64,000 bases of DNA from Sequoia sempervirens (GCA_007258455.2 VDFB02321253.1:1-64000), one strand, 5' to 3'. Shown: positions 46,995-57,215, counted from the stretch's first letter. Translations and numbers: made by a program. Notes: generated by a model not told the origin, from the letters alone.

Positions 46995-47298
46995 TGTTAA
47001 GTAAGCATGAAAGATAAAATAATATATATCACAAACAACAATTACACATAAATATTTTAAAAATACAAAGACAACAAATTACGTGGTTCACCAATTTGAA
47101 TTCATCCATTAAAAAAAGGAAAAAAAAACATTTCTCTTACATTGATTATAATAAATACATGAAAGGTTTCATCATCTACTGATGTTTCCTTTCCCTAAAT
47201 TTATACATAGCTCTAGGGTAGACGAAGAGATTAAAAACAAGTGAAGTCAAACATTTGGTTGACAATATCATTGAATGGTTGGACTTCACATCCAAACA
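46995..47298 (-). repeat. Copia 5' LTR
   Basis: It is the partner of 32,233-32,528. On the minus strand it begins TGTTTGGATG and ends CTTACTTAACA. Immediately after, ATTAGTTTCAAAGAC is a plausible mutated Met-tRNA primer-binding site. Confidence 0.85.
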
Positions 47299-48140
47299 TG
47301 CACCACATTTTAACTCTTTTTATTTCTACACACCAACATTATTTGGTGGGAATCCACACCTCTTTCAAAATTTCCTCCTCATCACTACCTCCTCGCCTCC
47401 TATTTTTCATTTGTGAAGGGATTTCATGACATATTAATGGCGTTGTAGGTTGTTTCCTTTCCTCCCACAATGACTTATCCTCCTGCTCCTAAGTCGGCCA
47501 TACTCTTGCCATTGAATTTCCAACTTTATCTTTGATGGACTTAATTGGTTTTAAATATATATTTTAATTATCTTTACATTGAAGTTTTTCCTTTGTGAAG
47601 TAGACAAGCCAACTTTTGGGCATTAATGACATAGAATGTTGGAGATGGGATGCAAGACGATAAAATCTATCTCAACCATTGGACTTTTGTTATTTTTCAT
47701 TTGTTGAAATTTGCAAGGCCACTTTTAGTTGGTTTCTTCACCTGCAAACAAAGTCAATCCCGATGATTATTGATGATCATTCCTTGTCATAGGCCACAAA
47801 TTTTGTAATGTGTGTTGAGCTTTCTATTACTAGAATCATCGCTACACCATGTTTTCCTCATATGCTTGTTTGACATCTTAGTGTACATTTACCTAATTTT
47901 GGGCCCACTGATTTTTTTTTGGGAATTTTGCTTTGCTTAGGTACTCCTTGGCCCTCACAACATATACGAGTCCCCCATGTGGGTTATGGGAAGAGTAGAC
48001 CCAACCATTGTTTTTTCAAAACTATTTACTTTGTTTTTAGTTCATTCTTTATTGAGACACCAATATGAATTTTTAATTTTTTTAATTAATATTTTATATA
48101 ATGTAAATTTATTTTTAAAATAATATTATGGTTATGCTAG
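47299..48140. other. AT-rich DNA without recognised features
   Basis: No gene or element boundary is seen between the copia LTR and the SINE-like segment at 48,141. Confidence 0.35.
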
Positions 48141-48182
48141 GGTGGGTGGCCTAGCTCGATTGGCTAAAGCATCTTGTGCAGG
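48141..48182 (+). mobile_element. Possible tRNA-derived SINE head
   Basis: GGGTGGCCTAGCTCGATTGG followed by CTAAAGCATCTTGTGCAGG resembles the 5' half of tRNA-derived plant SINEs, with a pol III A box (TAGCTCGATTGG). The expected B box is missing because AT-rich DNA begins at once. A tRNA gene is excluded. Confidence 0.35.
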
Positions 48183-48480
48183 AAAATATAATATAAATAT
48201 AAAATATATATTATTTATTATATTTTATATTTTATATTATAAATTATTAAATATAAATATAATATAAAATATAATATAAATATGATTATTATTATATATA
48301 ATATTTTATGTATATAAATTATATTATAATTATTATACGTCATATTTTATAATAAAAACTATAAAATACAAATATAAAAATTACAATTAATAATTAATCT
48401 AGTTTTATATATTACATAAATTAACATATAAATATATTACAATATATATAATAATTTAATATAATACAAATTAAATTATA
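48183..48480. repeat. AT-only low-complexity tract
   Basis: Nearly pure A/T sequence made of TATAAATAT-type words, about 300 bp. Confidence 0.8.
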
Positions 48481-49655
48481 TCCCTCTCTACATATTTATC
48501 TCTCTCTCTCTCCCTATCCCTCTCTCTTTCTCCCTATGTCTCTTCCTCTCTCATTATGGATCTCTCCCTCTCTATATATTTTTCTTTCTTTCTCACCCCC
48601 TTTATCTTTCCTAAGTTATATTTGTTCTTTATCTATCCTTTCTATCCCTATCTCTCTATCCTCATCTCTTCCTCTTTCTATCCCTATTTATCACTCTCTC
48701 TCCCTCTCTTCCTATCACTCCCTCTTAACAATATCTCTCTATATCTCTTCTTTATTTCTCCCTCCATCTCCATCTCCATCTCCATCTCATCTTCATCTCC
48801 ATCTCAATCTCTATCTTTCTCTATCTTTCTCCTCAATCTCTATCTCCTTACCTCTCCCTACATCTCTCTTTCTTCCTCTATCTTTTCCACTATATATAAA
48901 TCCTCTTTCTCTCTCCCTTACTCTATCTCCCCCTATTTATCTCTCCCTCACTCCATTTCTATCTATCTATCTCTACTTCTATTTATTTGTTTGTCCCTCT
49001 ATCTCTCTCTATCCCACTCTCCCTCTTCATCGCCCTCTCCCCCTCTCTCTATATCTCCTCATATATTTATCTCTCTATCACTCTATCTCAATCTTCCTCT
49101 TCCTCTATGTCTCTTTATATCTTCCTCTTTATCTCTCCCTCTCTATCTCCCTATCTCTCTCTATCTTTATCTCTCCCTCTACCTCTCTCTATATATTTCT
49201 CTCCATCTTCCTCTCCCCCTTTATCTTTCTCTACGTCTATCTTCCTCTTTCCCCTCTCTCTCTCTCTCTTCCTAGGTCCCTCTATATCTAACTATCTTTT
49301 CCTCTTTATCTCTATCTTTCTCTCTCTCCCTCCCCCTCTTCCTCTCCCTCTCCCTCTCCCTCTCCCTCTTCCTAGACCTCTATATCTAATCATATTTTCA
49401 TTTATATCTTTGTACCTCTCTAATTATATTTTCCTCTCTCCCTCTATATATCACTTCCTATCTATATCTTTATTTTTCTCTCTCCCTCTCTCCCTCTCCA
49501 TATATTTATCTCTTCTGGATCTCTATCTATCCCTCTCTCCTCTCTCTCTTTACCTCTCCCTCTCCTTCTCTCCATATCCATCTCTATCTCTATCCCTTAT
49601 TGCTATCTCCTTACCTCTCTACTTATCTCTCCCTTTGTCTCCCTCTCTCCCTATT
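48481..49655. repeat. Polypyrimidine tract of about 1.2 kb (CTCTCTCC/ATCTCT)n
   Basis: The plus strand is dominated by CTCTCTCC, CTATCTCT, CATCTC and CCCTCT words with occasional A. All long open frames here (Ser/Leu/Tyr/Ile/Pro-only products) are artefacts of the missing stop codons in such a repeat. The minus strand is the corresponding polypurine tract. Confidence 0.9.
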
Positions 49656-50220
49656 GCAAGTATAACATTAGCATGTTGGTAAAGGAGCCCAATTATCTTC
49701 TTGATTCAAAGAGTTTGTTTCAATCATGTTCGGATCCTTGTAAGTGGATGCATAGTTGATTTGAAGCTATCACTTCTCCATTAAGACATTTGTTACACAA
49801 ATAACATCATTTGCTAAGTGGCCTATCAATTGACCTCATGTACTGCACAAATGTATCCAAAAAATAAACCATTTTTATTTCTAAATTGACCTTCCACACC
49901 TCTTCAGTGTACCCATTGCACACCAAGGTATGATTGTTGATTTATATTTCTTCCATGTAGAGTGCAAGGCACATTCTATGGGGGGAATGTGACAATTAAG
50001 AAGAAATATGTACACTCTATATACATGATTATATGCAAGAGAAAAACATGGATTAAATGTAGTAATTCAATAAATGCTCAATATTTATTTTTAATTGATT
50101 AAAGCATGGATTCTCATACGCATGTGTATGTCATTTATATATTCATGCACATGCATAATATTAAAATTTGGAAGATATATGTGGGTAAATTATAAATATT
50201 AAGGGTTTTGATAATATATT
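49656..50220. other. Flank of the polypyrimidine tract with SINE-like phrase
   Basis: TTAGCATGTTGGTAAAGG (about 49,668) resembles a pol III A box and GTTCGGATCC (49,729) a B box, about 53 bp apart. This may be another SINE head. The rest is AT-rich without recognised content. Confidence 0.3.
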
Positions 50221-50412
50221 AAATTTTCATAGTCCATGATAATAATAGAGAAGTTTTTGAAAAAAATTGTGTGTTTTATTTGCATCAATATTTTGGATCA
50301 CACATTGTGATCCACCATTAGAAGATTATGATAAAACATATTGTATATTAAATTTTTATAATTAATGATGTCCAATGATAAAAGAGTTTTTGAAAAACTA
50401 TGTAAGTTTTGT

Positions 50413-50927
50413 GATATTGCTATTAGGATTCAACTGTGTAGATTTTGAGTCAAACTCATTGACCCATGTTTCTCGAGTAGTGGTCCACAAGAACCCATCT
50501 CTCATGATAATGAATGGTCCACTTAGCACTCATTACATCTAGGTGATGCTCACAGAGGTGAAGCACTGGGCCAAGTTCCCAAGAGGTCACCCATCCCAGT
50601 ACTACTCCAACTCAAGCGTGCTTAACCAAGGAGTTTTCCTCAAGGTTAAGCCCACTTAGCTTGCAACCCCATTTGCAAAACCTTCAGCAAGTGTTGTGTC
50701 TTGTGAATTGGGTGACCTCCCGGGAAGGCCTAGTGCTTCACCTCTATGAGCATCACCTAGATGCAATGAGTGCTAAGTGGACCATTCATTATCATGAGAG
50801 ATGGGTTCTTGTGAACCACTACTTGTGAAACATGAGTCAATGAGTTTGACTTGAAATCTACATAGTTGAATCTTGATAGCAATATCACAATTTGACACGC
50901 TGTGCAAAATACCTCCTACTTATCAAT
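50413..50927. mobile_element. Palindromic 5S rRNA-derived retroposon with 13-bp TSD
   Basis: The element is flanked by identical ATGTAAGTTTTGT (50,400-50,412 and 50,928-50,940). Its two halves are inverted repeats: arms 50,410-50,592 and about 50,710-50,890, with an axis near 50,636. The inner part of the left half (50,563-50,640, minus) matches plant 5S rRNA, including the A-box region (GGTTAAGCACGCTTGA on the minus strand) and the C box (GATGGGTGACCTCTTGGGAA). The right half carries a plus-strand version: GGTTAAGCCCACTTAG at 50,644 and GGGTGACCTCCCGGGAAGGC at 50,709. A variable-length duplication suggests LINE-type retroposition, as for SINE3-like elements. 5S-containing Cassandra LTRs are the main alternative source. 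Confidence 0.75.
50563..50640 (-). pseudogene. 5S rRNA-derived sequence (minus)
   Basis: On the minus strand the order AACTCC, GGTTAAGCACGCTTGA, AGTAGTACTGGGATGGGTGA, CCTCTTGGGAAC follows the 3' two-thirds of plant 5S rRNA with about 80 percent visible agreement. It is not a functional 5S gene because the 5' third is absent and the end is replaced by element sequence. Confidence 0.8.
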
Positions 50928-51379
50928 ATGTAAGTTTTGTTTGCATCAACATTTTAGATCATTCCATGATCCATTATTAGAAAAATATATCATATTTTTT
51001 GGAAGATCTAGAACTGAACGAAGGTCTAAGTGAATATTCGATCTTCACTATTCATCGGGAACTGTTGCTGATAATGATAGAGAAATTTCTAACAAAATGT
51101 TTGTTTGATTTGCATCAATATTATAGATCACGCTTAATGACACATCAGTAATATAAAGTCAAAATTTGAGATTGTGATCCAAAATATTATAGTTATAGAT
51201 CACACTTAATGGTACATCATCAATATTAAGTCAAAATTTGAGAATATGATCCAAAATATTAATGGAAACAAAATTGACACACACATACACATTGACAAGG
51301 ATGTAGTGAGTCATGATTTTGGGGTTGATGTGGAATTTGACTAAAGAAGTTAGTATAGCTATCATGGCAATAAATTAAT

Positions 51380-51460
51380 TAAAGAAAATTAGGTTTATGT
51401 GGAAATTTTTCAAGAGATCATAAAATTAGGTTTATGTGGAAATTTTTCAAGAGATCATCT
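51380..51460 (+). repeat. 36-bp tandem duplication
   Basis: AAAATTAGGTTTATGTGG followed by AAATTTTTCAAGAGATCAT occurs twice without differences, at about 51,386 and 51,422. Confidence 0.85.
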
Positions 51461-51600
51461 AAGTGTATTATTTAGTTAAAAATAAGTGTTGGTTATTTAA
51501 TAAATTGTTGAACACACATATTGTGTGTTTATCATTATAATCATTTGAAAATATTTCATGTAGGAGTTTTTATACCCATCAACATGTATCATTCTAATCA

Positions 51601-51880
51601 TATGTGTATGCACTCATATATGTATATATATGCATATATGTGTGTGTATATTTATGTATACATGTGTGTGTATATATGTATAGATATGTGTGTGTATACA
51701 TATATACATATATACATATGTATACATGTACATATATACATATGTATACACACATGTATCTTTGTATATGTGTACACATATATATGTATCTGTGTGTGTG
51801 TGTGTGTGTGTGTATATATACATATACATACATACATACAACATACATAGATACATACATGCATGCATGCATATGTATGT
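51601..51880. repeat. Alternating TA/TG microsatellite (TATATGTG, ATACATAC)
   Basis: Alternating purine-pyrimidine dinucleotides run for about 280 bp, including (TG)13-like at 51,790-51,812 and GCATGCATGC at 51,860. Open frames on both strands (Tyr/Ile/Cys/Val/His products) are artefacts. Confidence 0.9.
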
Positions 51881-52366
51881 ATATTGGAAATATTTAAGGT
51901 GAGAGACTTTAAATATGTGTGTGTTATGGATATCACAATCAATGGAAAATATTTGAGGTAGGAAACTTTATAGCACATTATAGCACACTCACATTATAAA
52001 GTGAGTGTGTTGTGTTATAATGCTCTCGCATTGCATTATTACGTGCTCGCGTTATGTCTTTTATGGAACCAAAAAGTGGTGTGGTGGCCACCCCCATCTT
52101 TTTGCACTTACCCTCATTTTCTACACACAGATTATTGTGCTACCATGAACCTACTTTTATTTGATCTTTCCCTCTCTCCTTAACTTGTGTTCACCCTTTT
52201 GTGGAACATAAAATTAAGGGGGCATTACATTACTAATCAGCCTCAAGTTTATGTGCATTTCATAGGTTGAATTCAAATTATTGCTCCAACTATTCTATTT
52301 CTAGTTGTGTTTTGTCTTTTTCTTTTTACTTTGGTATGCTTGCTCATGTAGAGTCACATGTACACC
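51881..52366. other. AT-rich DNA, possible internal remnant of an LTR element
   Basis: No coding domain is seen. It leads into a polypurine tract at 52,367-52,380 and so may be the 3' internal end of the element that supplied the LTR fragment. Confidence 0.35.
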
Positions 52367-53237
52367 AAAATGGGGGCAAAATGTAAAGGTGAAAATTGTT
52401 TGGATTTTACACTTCTTTGTGTGGATGTGCTATGCACATTTCTCTAATGCATGACTTTGACTAATTTGGCGATTCTATTGATCCCAACTTAGATTACTAC
52501 TTATAATTAACATCTTATATGTACATAGAATTTTATAGCTCTCAAATTACAACTTCCTTTGTTAGGTTAAAAAAAGTAGATGTGGCCTTGACTTAGGTTA
52601 GGACCCAACATGTAGGATTGGCTCACTTTTTCAAAATTTAAATTTCATAATTAATCCAAGCTCACTCAATCCCAACTAGAAATTATTTATTGATTCTTGT
52701 GTCAAAGCTTTCAAATTATGCACCTAGGACTTGTATAAAATGACATCACACCTAGGTCATTTCACTCATCCTTGGATTTCATAACTTTGCCACACTCATT
52801 ATCACAAAGGATCACTCAAAACCTAACACTTGATCTTTAAATTAGTCATATCAATCACTTCAATCTTTTCATCAAGTGCCAAAACCATATAGTTCTTGTA
52901 CTAGGTCACTTTGATGTCCATAATTGTTAGTTGCATTAGCTGCTCTTATCTTTTAACTTTATAACAATTATTGAATTGATTAATGAGGCTTCACTACAAT
53001 TGAGGAAGTCCTAAGGATTCACCATTTCCCTATCAAGTTCCAATAGAATTCTTCAACAACGCCAAGTTTCCAATTGCAAATATAAACATCAATCAAACTT
53101 TATTGTAGGTACCAAAAATCTAAAAGCTACAAGTTCAAGGCTACACCAAAAGTTTAGAGGGAAAACCACACCATATAGATCAAAACTATAGAAGCAAAGA
53201 TCAAAGCCACAAGTTAGGGGTTTGACCTAGGTTCACA
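52367..53237 (+). mobile_element. LTR fragment with preceding polypurine tract
   Basis: AAATGGGGGCAAAA (52,367-52,380) followed directly by TGTAAAGGTG has the same layout as the polypurine tract and LTR start of the gypsy element at 43,640. A TATA-like GTATAAAATGAC is at 52,734. The phrase GGGTTTGACCTAGGTTCACA (53,218-53,237) resembles GGGGTTTGACCAAGG of that LTR. The end at 53,237 is approximate. It lies just upstream of the BAP31-like gene region. Confidence 0.5.
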
Positions 53238-53479
53238 CGCAGTCACAATTTTTACAGAGCATAGTCTCTCAATCTATTCATTTTAAATTCAATTTTGAAA
53301 ATCAAGAAACTATAATTTATCATAATTTTTCAATCTCTTTCTCTCCAACTTTAAAATAACATTTACTTTTATCATGTTATTCATAGTTAGAATATAATGG
53401 ATAACGTTTATATTCTAACTTATATCTGAATAAAATTCATAAGCTGTTATATTTTGAAAACACATTCACCTTGAAAACT

Positions 53480-53492
53480 TTGGCGGGAAATA
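53480..53492. promoter_or_regulatory. E2F-like site TTTGGCGGGAAA
   Basis: TTTGGCGGGAAA matches the canonical E2F/DP binding site on both strands. It lies about 20 bp before the ATG of the frame at 53,509 and about 440 bp before the BAP31-like ATG. Function is inferred from the motif only. Confidence 0.45.
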
Positions 53493-53508
53493 GCCCATTC
53501 AAAATAAA

Positions 53509-53850
53509 ATGGTAACCAGTCAACTTCAAGCTCTTGATAACGCAATCCGCGTTACAGAGGCCGCTGAATTTAGTTTCAAATTCCACCTCGCGAGCATTGC
53601 GGACGAGGAAGTTCATATTGATGATAGGTCAAATCTAAACGTTGATGAAATGCAAGGTGTCCACAATAGCACAGACCACATAAACCATTGTACTTATCCA
53701 CGCGTCTCTCCGTGCTTTGTGTACACTGCATGCTTAGCCCATGATCTGACAAATACAACTTTGGTTGGCTTTAGAACTCCCGAATTTGAAAAACAATTTC
53801 ATCTTGCCACACCGAAGCCAAAAAATCCTATAAAACATTATAGAGATTGA
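53509..53850 (+). CDS. Hypothetical 113-residue ORF upstream of the BAP31-like gene
   Basis: The ORF starts at ATG 53,509 in locally GC-richer DNA and ends TGA at 53,848-53,850. The product is hydrophilic with a balanced composition (start MVTSQLQALDNAIRVTEAAE, end KPKNPIKHYRD) and has no recognised domain, signal peptide or membrane segment. It lies just behind the E2F-like site and 79 bp before the next gene. It could be a small orphan gene, part of an upstream exon, or chance openness in a promoter region. Confidence 0.3.
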   Translation: MVTSQLQALDNAIRVTEAAEFSFKFHLASIADEEVHIDDRSNLNVDEMQGVHNSTDHINHCTYPRVSPCFVYTACLAHDLTNTTLVGFRTPEFEKQFHLATPKPKNPIKHYRD

Positions 53851-53929
53851 ATTCCTCTGTATTTATATTTATTGTCTTGAACGAATTCCCTTTCCATTAT
53901 AATTTTAGGCAAGAAATCTATAGACTGAG

Positions 53930-54322
53930 ATGGCGCTGCAATGGATTGTTTTAGGGTTTGTAGCGATAGTAGAGGCAACGATACTGTTGGTTTTAACAAT
54001 GCCAGGATTAGACCGCATGAGGAAGGGTATGATAAAGTTGTCGAGGAGCACCTTGCAGCCATTGATAACTGTGGTGCCCTTCAGCATGTTTTTGTTGCTA
54101 GACATGTACTGGAAATACGAGGTGAGTCCAGCTTGTGAAGGACACGTTTGTAGCACTGTGGAGCACCTTCGCCACCAGAGATCCCTCATTAAAATTCAGA
54201 GAAATGCCTTGCTTGTCGCGGCCTCGCTGCTTTTCTACTGGCTCATCTTCCGTGTTACGCACTTGCTGGTTCATCTGGAACAGATGAACGGGCAAATCAA
54301 GAAGCTCAAGGACATGGATTGA
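53930..54322 (+). CDS. BAP31-like ER membrane protein
   Basis: This intact 130-residue ORF matches the short plant form of B-cell receptor-associated protein 31-like proteins. It starts MALQWIVLGFVAIVEATILL, a first membrane segment (about residues 3-22). Then GLDRMRKGMIKLSR is followed by a second segment around residues 42-60 (LITVVPFSMFLLLDMYWKYE). The family motif EHLRHQRSLIKIQRNALL leads into a third segment near residues 100-120 (LLVAASLLFYWLIFRVTHLL) and a basic tail. The family resides in the ER membrane and helps quality control and export of membrane proteins. No intron interrupts the coding part; an AG at about 53,909 could be the acceptor of a 5'-UTR intron. It is the best-preserved gene of the window. 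Confidence 0.9.
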   Translation: MALQWIVLGFVAIVEATILLVLTMPGLDRMRKGMIKLSRSTLQPLITVVPFSMFLLLDMYWKYEVSPACEGHVCSTVEHLRHQRSLIKIQRNALLVAASLLFYWLIFRVTHLLVHLEQMNGQIKKLKDMD

Positions 54323-55390
54323 GGTAATTGTATCTTTTAGAGGTTTTAGGGTTCTAAGATTCAACAAATAAAATGTTCTCTGCATGTTTATTCATTGTCA
54401 TTGGCTATTTTAAACATCGAACGGTTTGACGGTGGCAAATTCTTACCAGTGAAAGCATACATTACAACTATTTACAATATTTGCTTGTCGAGGAGGTGTA
54501 ATATTTGTGTAAGATCTTTCAGAAGTTCTCTCTCTAAATATCTACTATGGATTGAAAGAAGCTGTCTCTCTAAACATCTACTGTGGATCATGGACTGTGA
54601 AAGTTTGAAGTCTTAAATATTTCCTTTTTGTTTCTCAAATGACAAATCCCATAGATTTTAAGCTCAGGTGTTGTATTTTGGGAATTTAAATTCCAATGAG
54701 TGGTTATCATATCTGTTTTAGTGCTCGACAGAATTCTTTCTATATGTATAGTCTTACAGATAAAGCATAATGCATAACTCAATTAAGTAACGAGATGCAC
54801 ATTTTACAAAATCTGGTGGGGTTGTCTCTTGGAAGCAGTTAATTTTTTAGCATTATAATAGACCAGACTTTTTCATGTGAGTTTTGTTGTTTGTTAGATT
54901 CATTTTATTTTGTTTTGTCTTTGCCTATCTACCTCGGGAATTCATACTCTATCTAGACAACTTCAAAATTAATACCTATTTTTGGAGAATTGTGAGTTTT
55001 CCTGCGCAAGTCTTTAGGGAGAAATTCCAATCCTTCATACTCCTGTTTAAAACCCTCTGCACTGATCTGAGTTTTAATAGGATCCGATCTTTGGCTACCA
55101 TGTCCTATAAATAATGATGTTGTGGTATCACATTGTCTATAAAAAGTGTCACTGTCTTTCTGCACGGAGTTTCAAGGGTAAAGGATTTAGTGTCCACTGT
55201 TGATAATCGTTTTCTAGATATAATTCTACCAGTTATATATCATACATTAACTTTTCAGAATGATTTTGAATTAAGTTGAGCCTTAAATTTAAAACTCTGG
55301 AAAAGTTTTCAAGTGGGAATGTACCAAATAACTAAATTTGGAGGTTTTCCATAGTCTACTTTCTACAGGTGTTCCATTCTAATTGTGAGG
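54323..55390. other. 3' flank of the BAP31-like gene
   Basis: Presumed 3' UTR followed by AT-rich intergenic DNA. A short direct repeat (CTCTCTAAATATCTACTATGG / CTCTCTAAACATCTACTGTGG) occurs at about 54,529 and 54,569. No gene recognised. Confidence 0.4.
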
Positions 55391-55938
55391 TGACCACCTG
55401 AATCCAAAGTTGCATACGGATACAGTATCGGATACGGCCATTTTTTAAGACCCCTAATATGGATACGGCTAGATAGATACGGCATTCATAAAAAAACATA
55501 TACACATATATTTTCTAAGATTTTCAAGTTATTAGAGGAGATTTTATAACACATACACATATATTTTTAAGTTATTAGAGGAGATTTAATAATTAAATAT
55601 AAATTAAATAATATTAAAATTTAAACATTAATAATTTAGTAAAGAATAAACAATTAAATTTATATTATTAAATTTTATTTATATTTAAAAAATAAATTTT
55701 AATGCTATCAAATTTCCACAAACCATAGCTGAAGACTCCAAAAACCCGGGAGTAAAGAAAATGCACAAGTTTTTTCAAAAACTCAAACACAATCAAAAAT
55801 CCAGAAATTACAAAATCTTCAATAAATTTTAATTTTTTCAAAATTTCTAATCTTTAAACTAATCTTTAAACCATAGTTGCAAGACTCCAAAAAAACCCGG
55901 TGAGTAAAAGAAAATTCACAAGTTTTTTTTTCAAAACC

Positions 55939-56888
55939 CAGTTTTTCATGCATTTGTACGCCAAAAACTCGTAGTACTTTTGGGCAGTTTTTTCAAAAAG
56001 TACGACGAGTTTTTTGAAAAATCTCAACGTGATTAGGAAAATTCAGAACAAGTGATTGAACAAAAAAACATTTTGAGTTTTTTTTCATTCATTTGCGTGC
56101 TTTGCTTCAAAAAAAATACTAAAATGATGTGTTCCATGAAGGTTTGTGTGGCTTTGATGGTCTTAATTTGGGTTTTATTGTTAATGCAAAATGATGTACA
56201 CCATGAAGGTTTGTGTGGTTTTGGAGGTCTTCTAATTTGGGACTTTTTTATTTCAAAACCCAGTTTTTCATGCACTTGTACGCCAAAAACTCGTAGTACT
56301 TTTGGGCAAGTTTTTTCAAAAAGTACGACGAGTTTTTTGAAAAAGCTCAACGTGATTAGGAAAATTCATAACAAGTGATTGAACAAAAAAACATTTTGAG
56401 TTTTTTTTCATTCATTTGCGTGCTTTGCTTCAAAAAAAATACTAAAATGATGTGTTCCATGAAGGTTTGTGTGGCTTTGATGGTCTTAATTTGGGTTTTA
56501 TTGTTAATGCAAAATGATGTACACCATGAAGGTTTGTGTGGTTTTGGAGGTCTTCTAATTTGGGACTTTTTTATTTCAAAACCCAGTTTTTCATGCACTT
56601 GTATGCCAAAAACTCGTAGTACTTTTGGGCAAGTTTTTTCAAAAAGTACGACGAGTTTTTTGAAAAAGCCCAACGTGATTAGGAAAATTCAGAACAAGTG
56701 ATTGAACAAAAAAACATTTTGAGTTTTTTTCATTCATTTGCGTGCTTTGCTTAAAAAAAAATACTAAAATGATGTGTTCCATGAAGGTTTGTGTGGCTTT
56801 GATGGTCTTAATTTGGGTTTTATTGTTAATGCAAAATGATGTACACCATGAAGGTTTGTGTGGTTTTGGAGGCCTTCTAATTTGGGCT
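55939..56888 (+). repeat. Three 323-bp tandem repeats
   Basis: Units start CAGTTTTTCATGCA at 55,939, 56,261 and 56,584 and are more than 95 percent identical by eye; the third is cut at about 56,888. Each unit has an inverted repeat (ACTCGTAGTACTTTT / AAAAGTACGACGAGT) and two related half-repeats of about 67 bp containing CATGAAGGTTTGTGTGG. The open frames of about 105 codons on both strands repeat with the unit and have no recognised domain. Confidence 0.92.
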
Positions 56889-57215
56889 TGGTGGCGGGGC
56901 TTTGCCCTTCGACCCCGCCATATATTGCAACAGGGAGCAAGCCTAGGGCATTGCCCCGGGACCCCGCGAGGGGCGCTACCCCTTGACCTCGTTGGGAGCA
57001 TTGCCCCCAGACCCTCGCAAGGGGCGTTGCCCCTTGACCCCACTAGGGGTGCCACCCCTAGATCCCCATGACCCCACTAGGGGTGCCACCCCTAGACCCC
57101 CACAAGGGGACCCCACTGGGGGCACTGTCCCTAGACCGCCACAAGGGGCGTTGCCCCTTGACCCCGCTAAGGGTGCTACCCCCCGACCCATTGGGGGCAT
57201 TGCCCTCAAACTCCC
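56884..57215. repeat. GC-rich array of short hairpin units (GGGGC..GCCCC-GACCCC)
   Basis: About eleven units of roughly 25-33 bp follow the pattern GGGGCRYTGCCCCTTGACCCC, for example GGGGCGTTGCCCCTTGACCC at two places and GGGGTGCCACCCCTAGA twice in a row. Each unit is a small palindrome plus a GACC spacer. It abuts the cut third copy of the 323-bp repeat. Confidence 0.85.

Larger units (their letters stand above)
32233..47298 (-). mobile_element. Ty1/copia retrotransposon, degenerate, hosting two nested insertions
   Basis: The element is bounded by two similar LTRs (32,233-32,528 and 46,995-47,298). The 5 bp outside them read GGCAC on the left and TGCAC on the right, a target duplication with one change. 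On the minus strand the order is gag zinc knuckle, protease, GAG-pre-integrase, integrase, RT and RNase H, which is the copia order. Removing the nested gypsy element (35,520-45,239) and the solo LTR (33,308-33,901) with one duplicated target copy each leaves about 4.7 kb, a normal copia size. All domains carry stops or frameshifts. Confidence 0.88.
50225..51270 (+). repeat. Diverged tandem repeats containing TTTGCATCAATATT..GATCACAC
   Basis: Related units occur near 50,228, 50,372 (split by the 5S-derived insertion) and 51,070. They share AGAGAAGTTTTTGA-like, TTTGCATCAAYATT and GATCAC...GATCCA words. A 72-bp direct repeat (TAGATCAC...CAAAATATTA) follows at 51,124 and 51,196. Confidence 0.55.

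Noticed and set aside
48141..48182. tRNA gene
   Set aside because: Only an A-box-like 5' half is present; no anticodon arm, T arm or acceptor pairing can be formed.
48536..49682. Three overlapping ORFs of 230-250 codons on the plus strand
   Set aside because: They lie in a polypyrimidine repeat that lacks stop codons in all frames; the products are Ser/Leu/Pro/Tyr-only low complexity.
50563..50640. Functional 5S rRNA gene
   Set aside because: The 5' third of 5S is missing and the sequence is embedded in a palindromic mobile element.
51521..51978. ORFs on both strands of about 60-109 codons
   Set aside because: They are translations of an alternating TA/TG microsatellite.
56033..57055. ORFs of about 105-138 codons on both strands repeating every 323 bp
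   Set aside because: They repeat with the tandem unit, have no domain and overlap on opposite strands; the longest merely continues into the GC-rich array.
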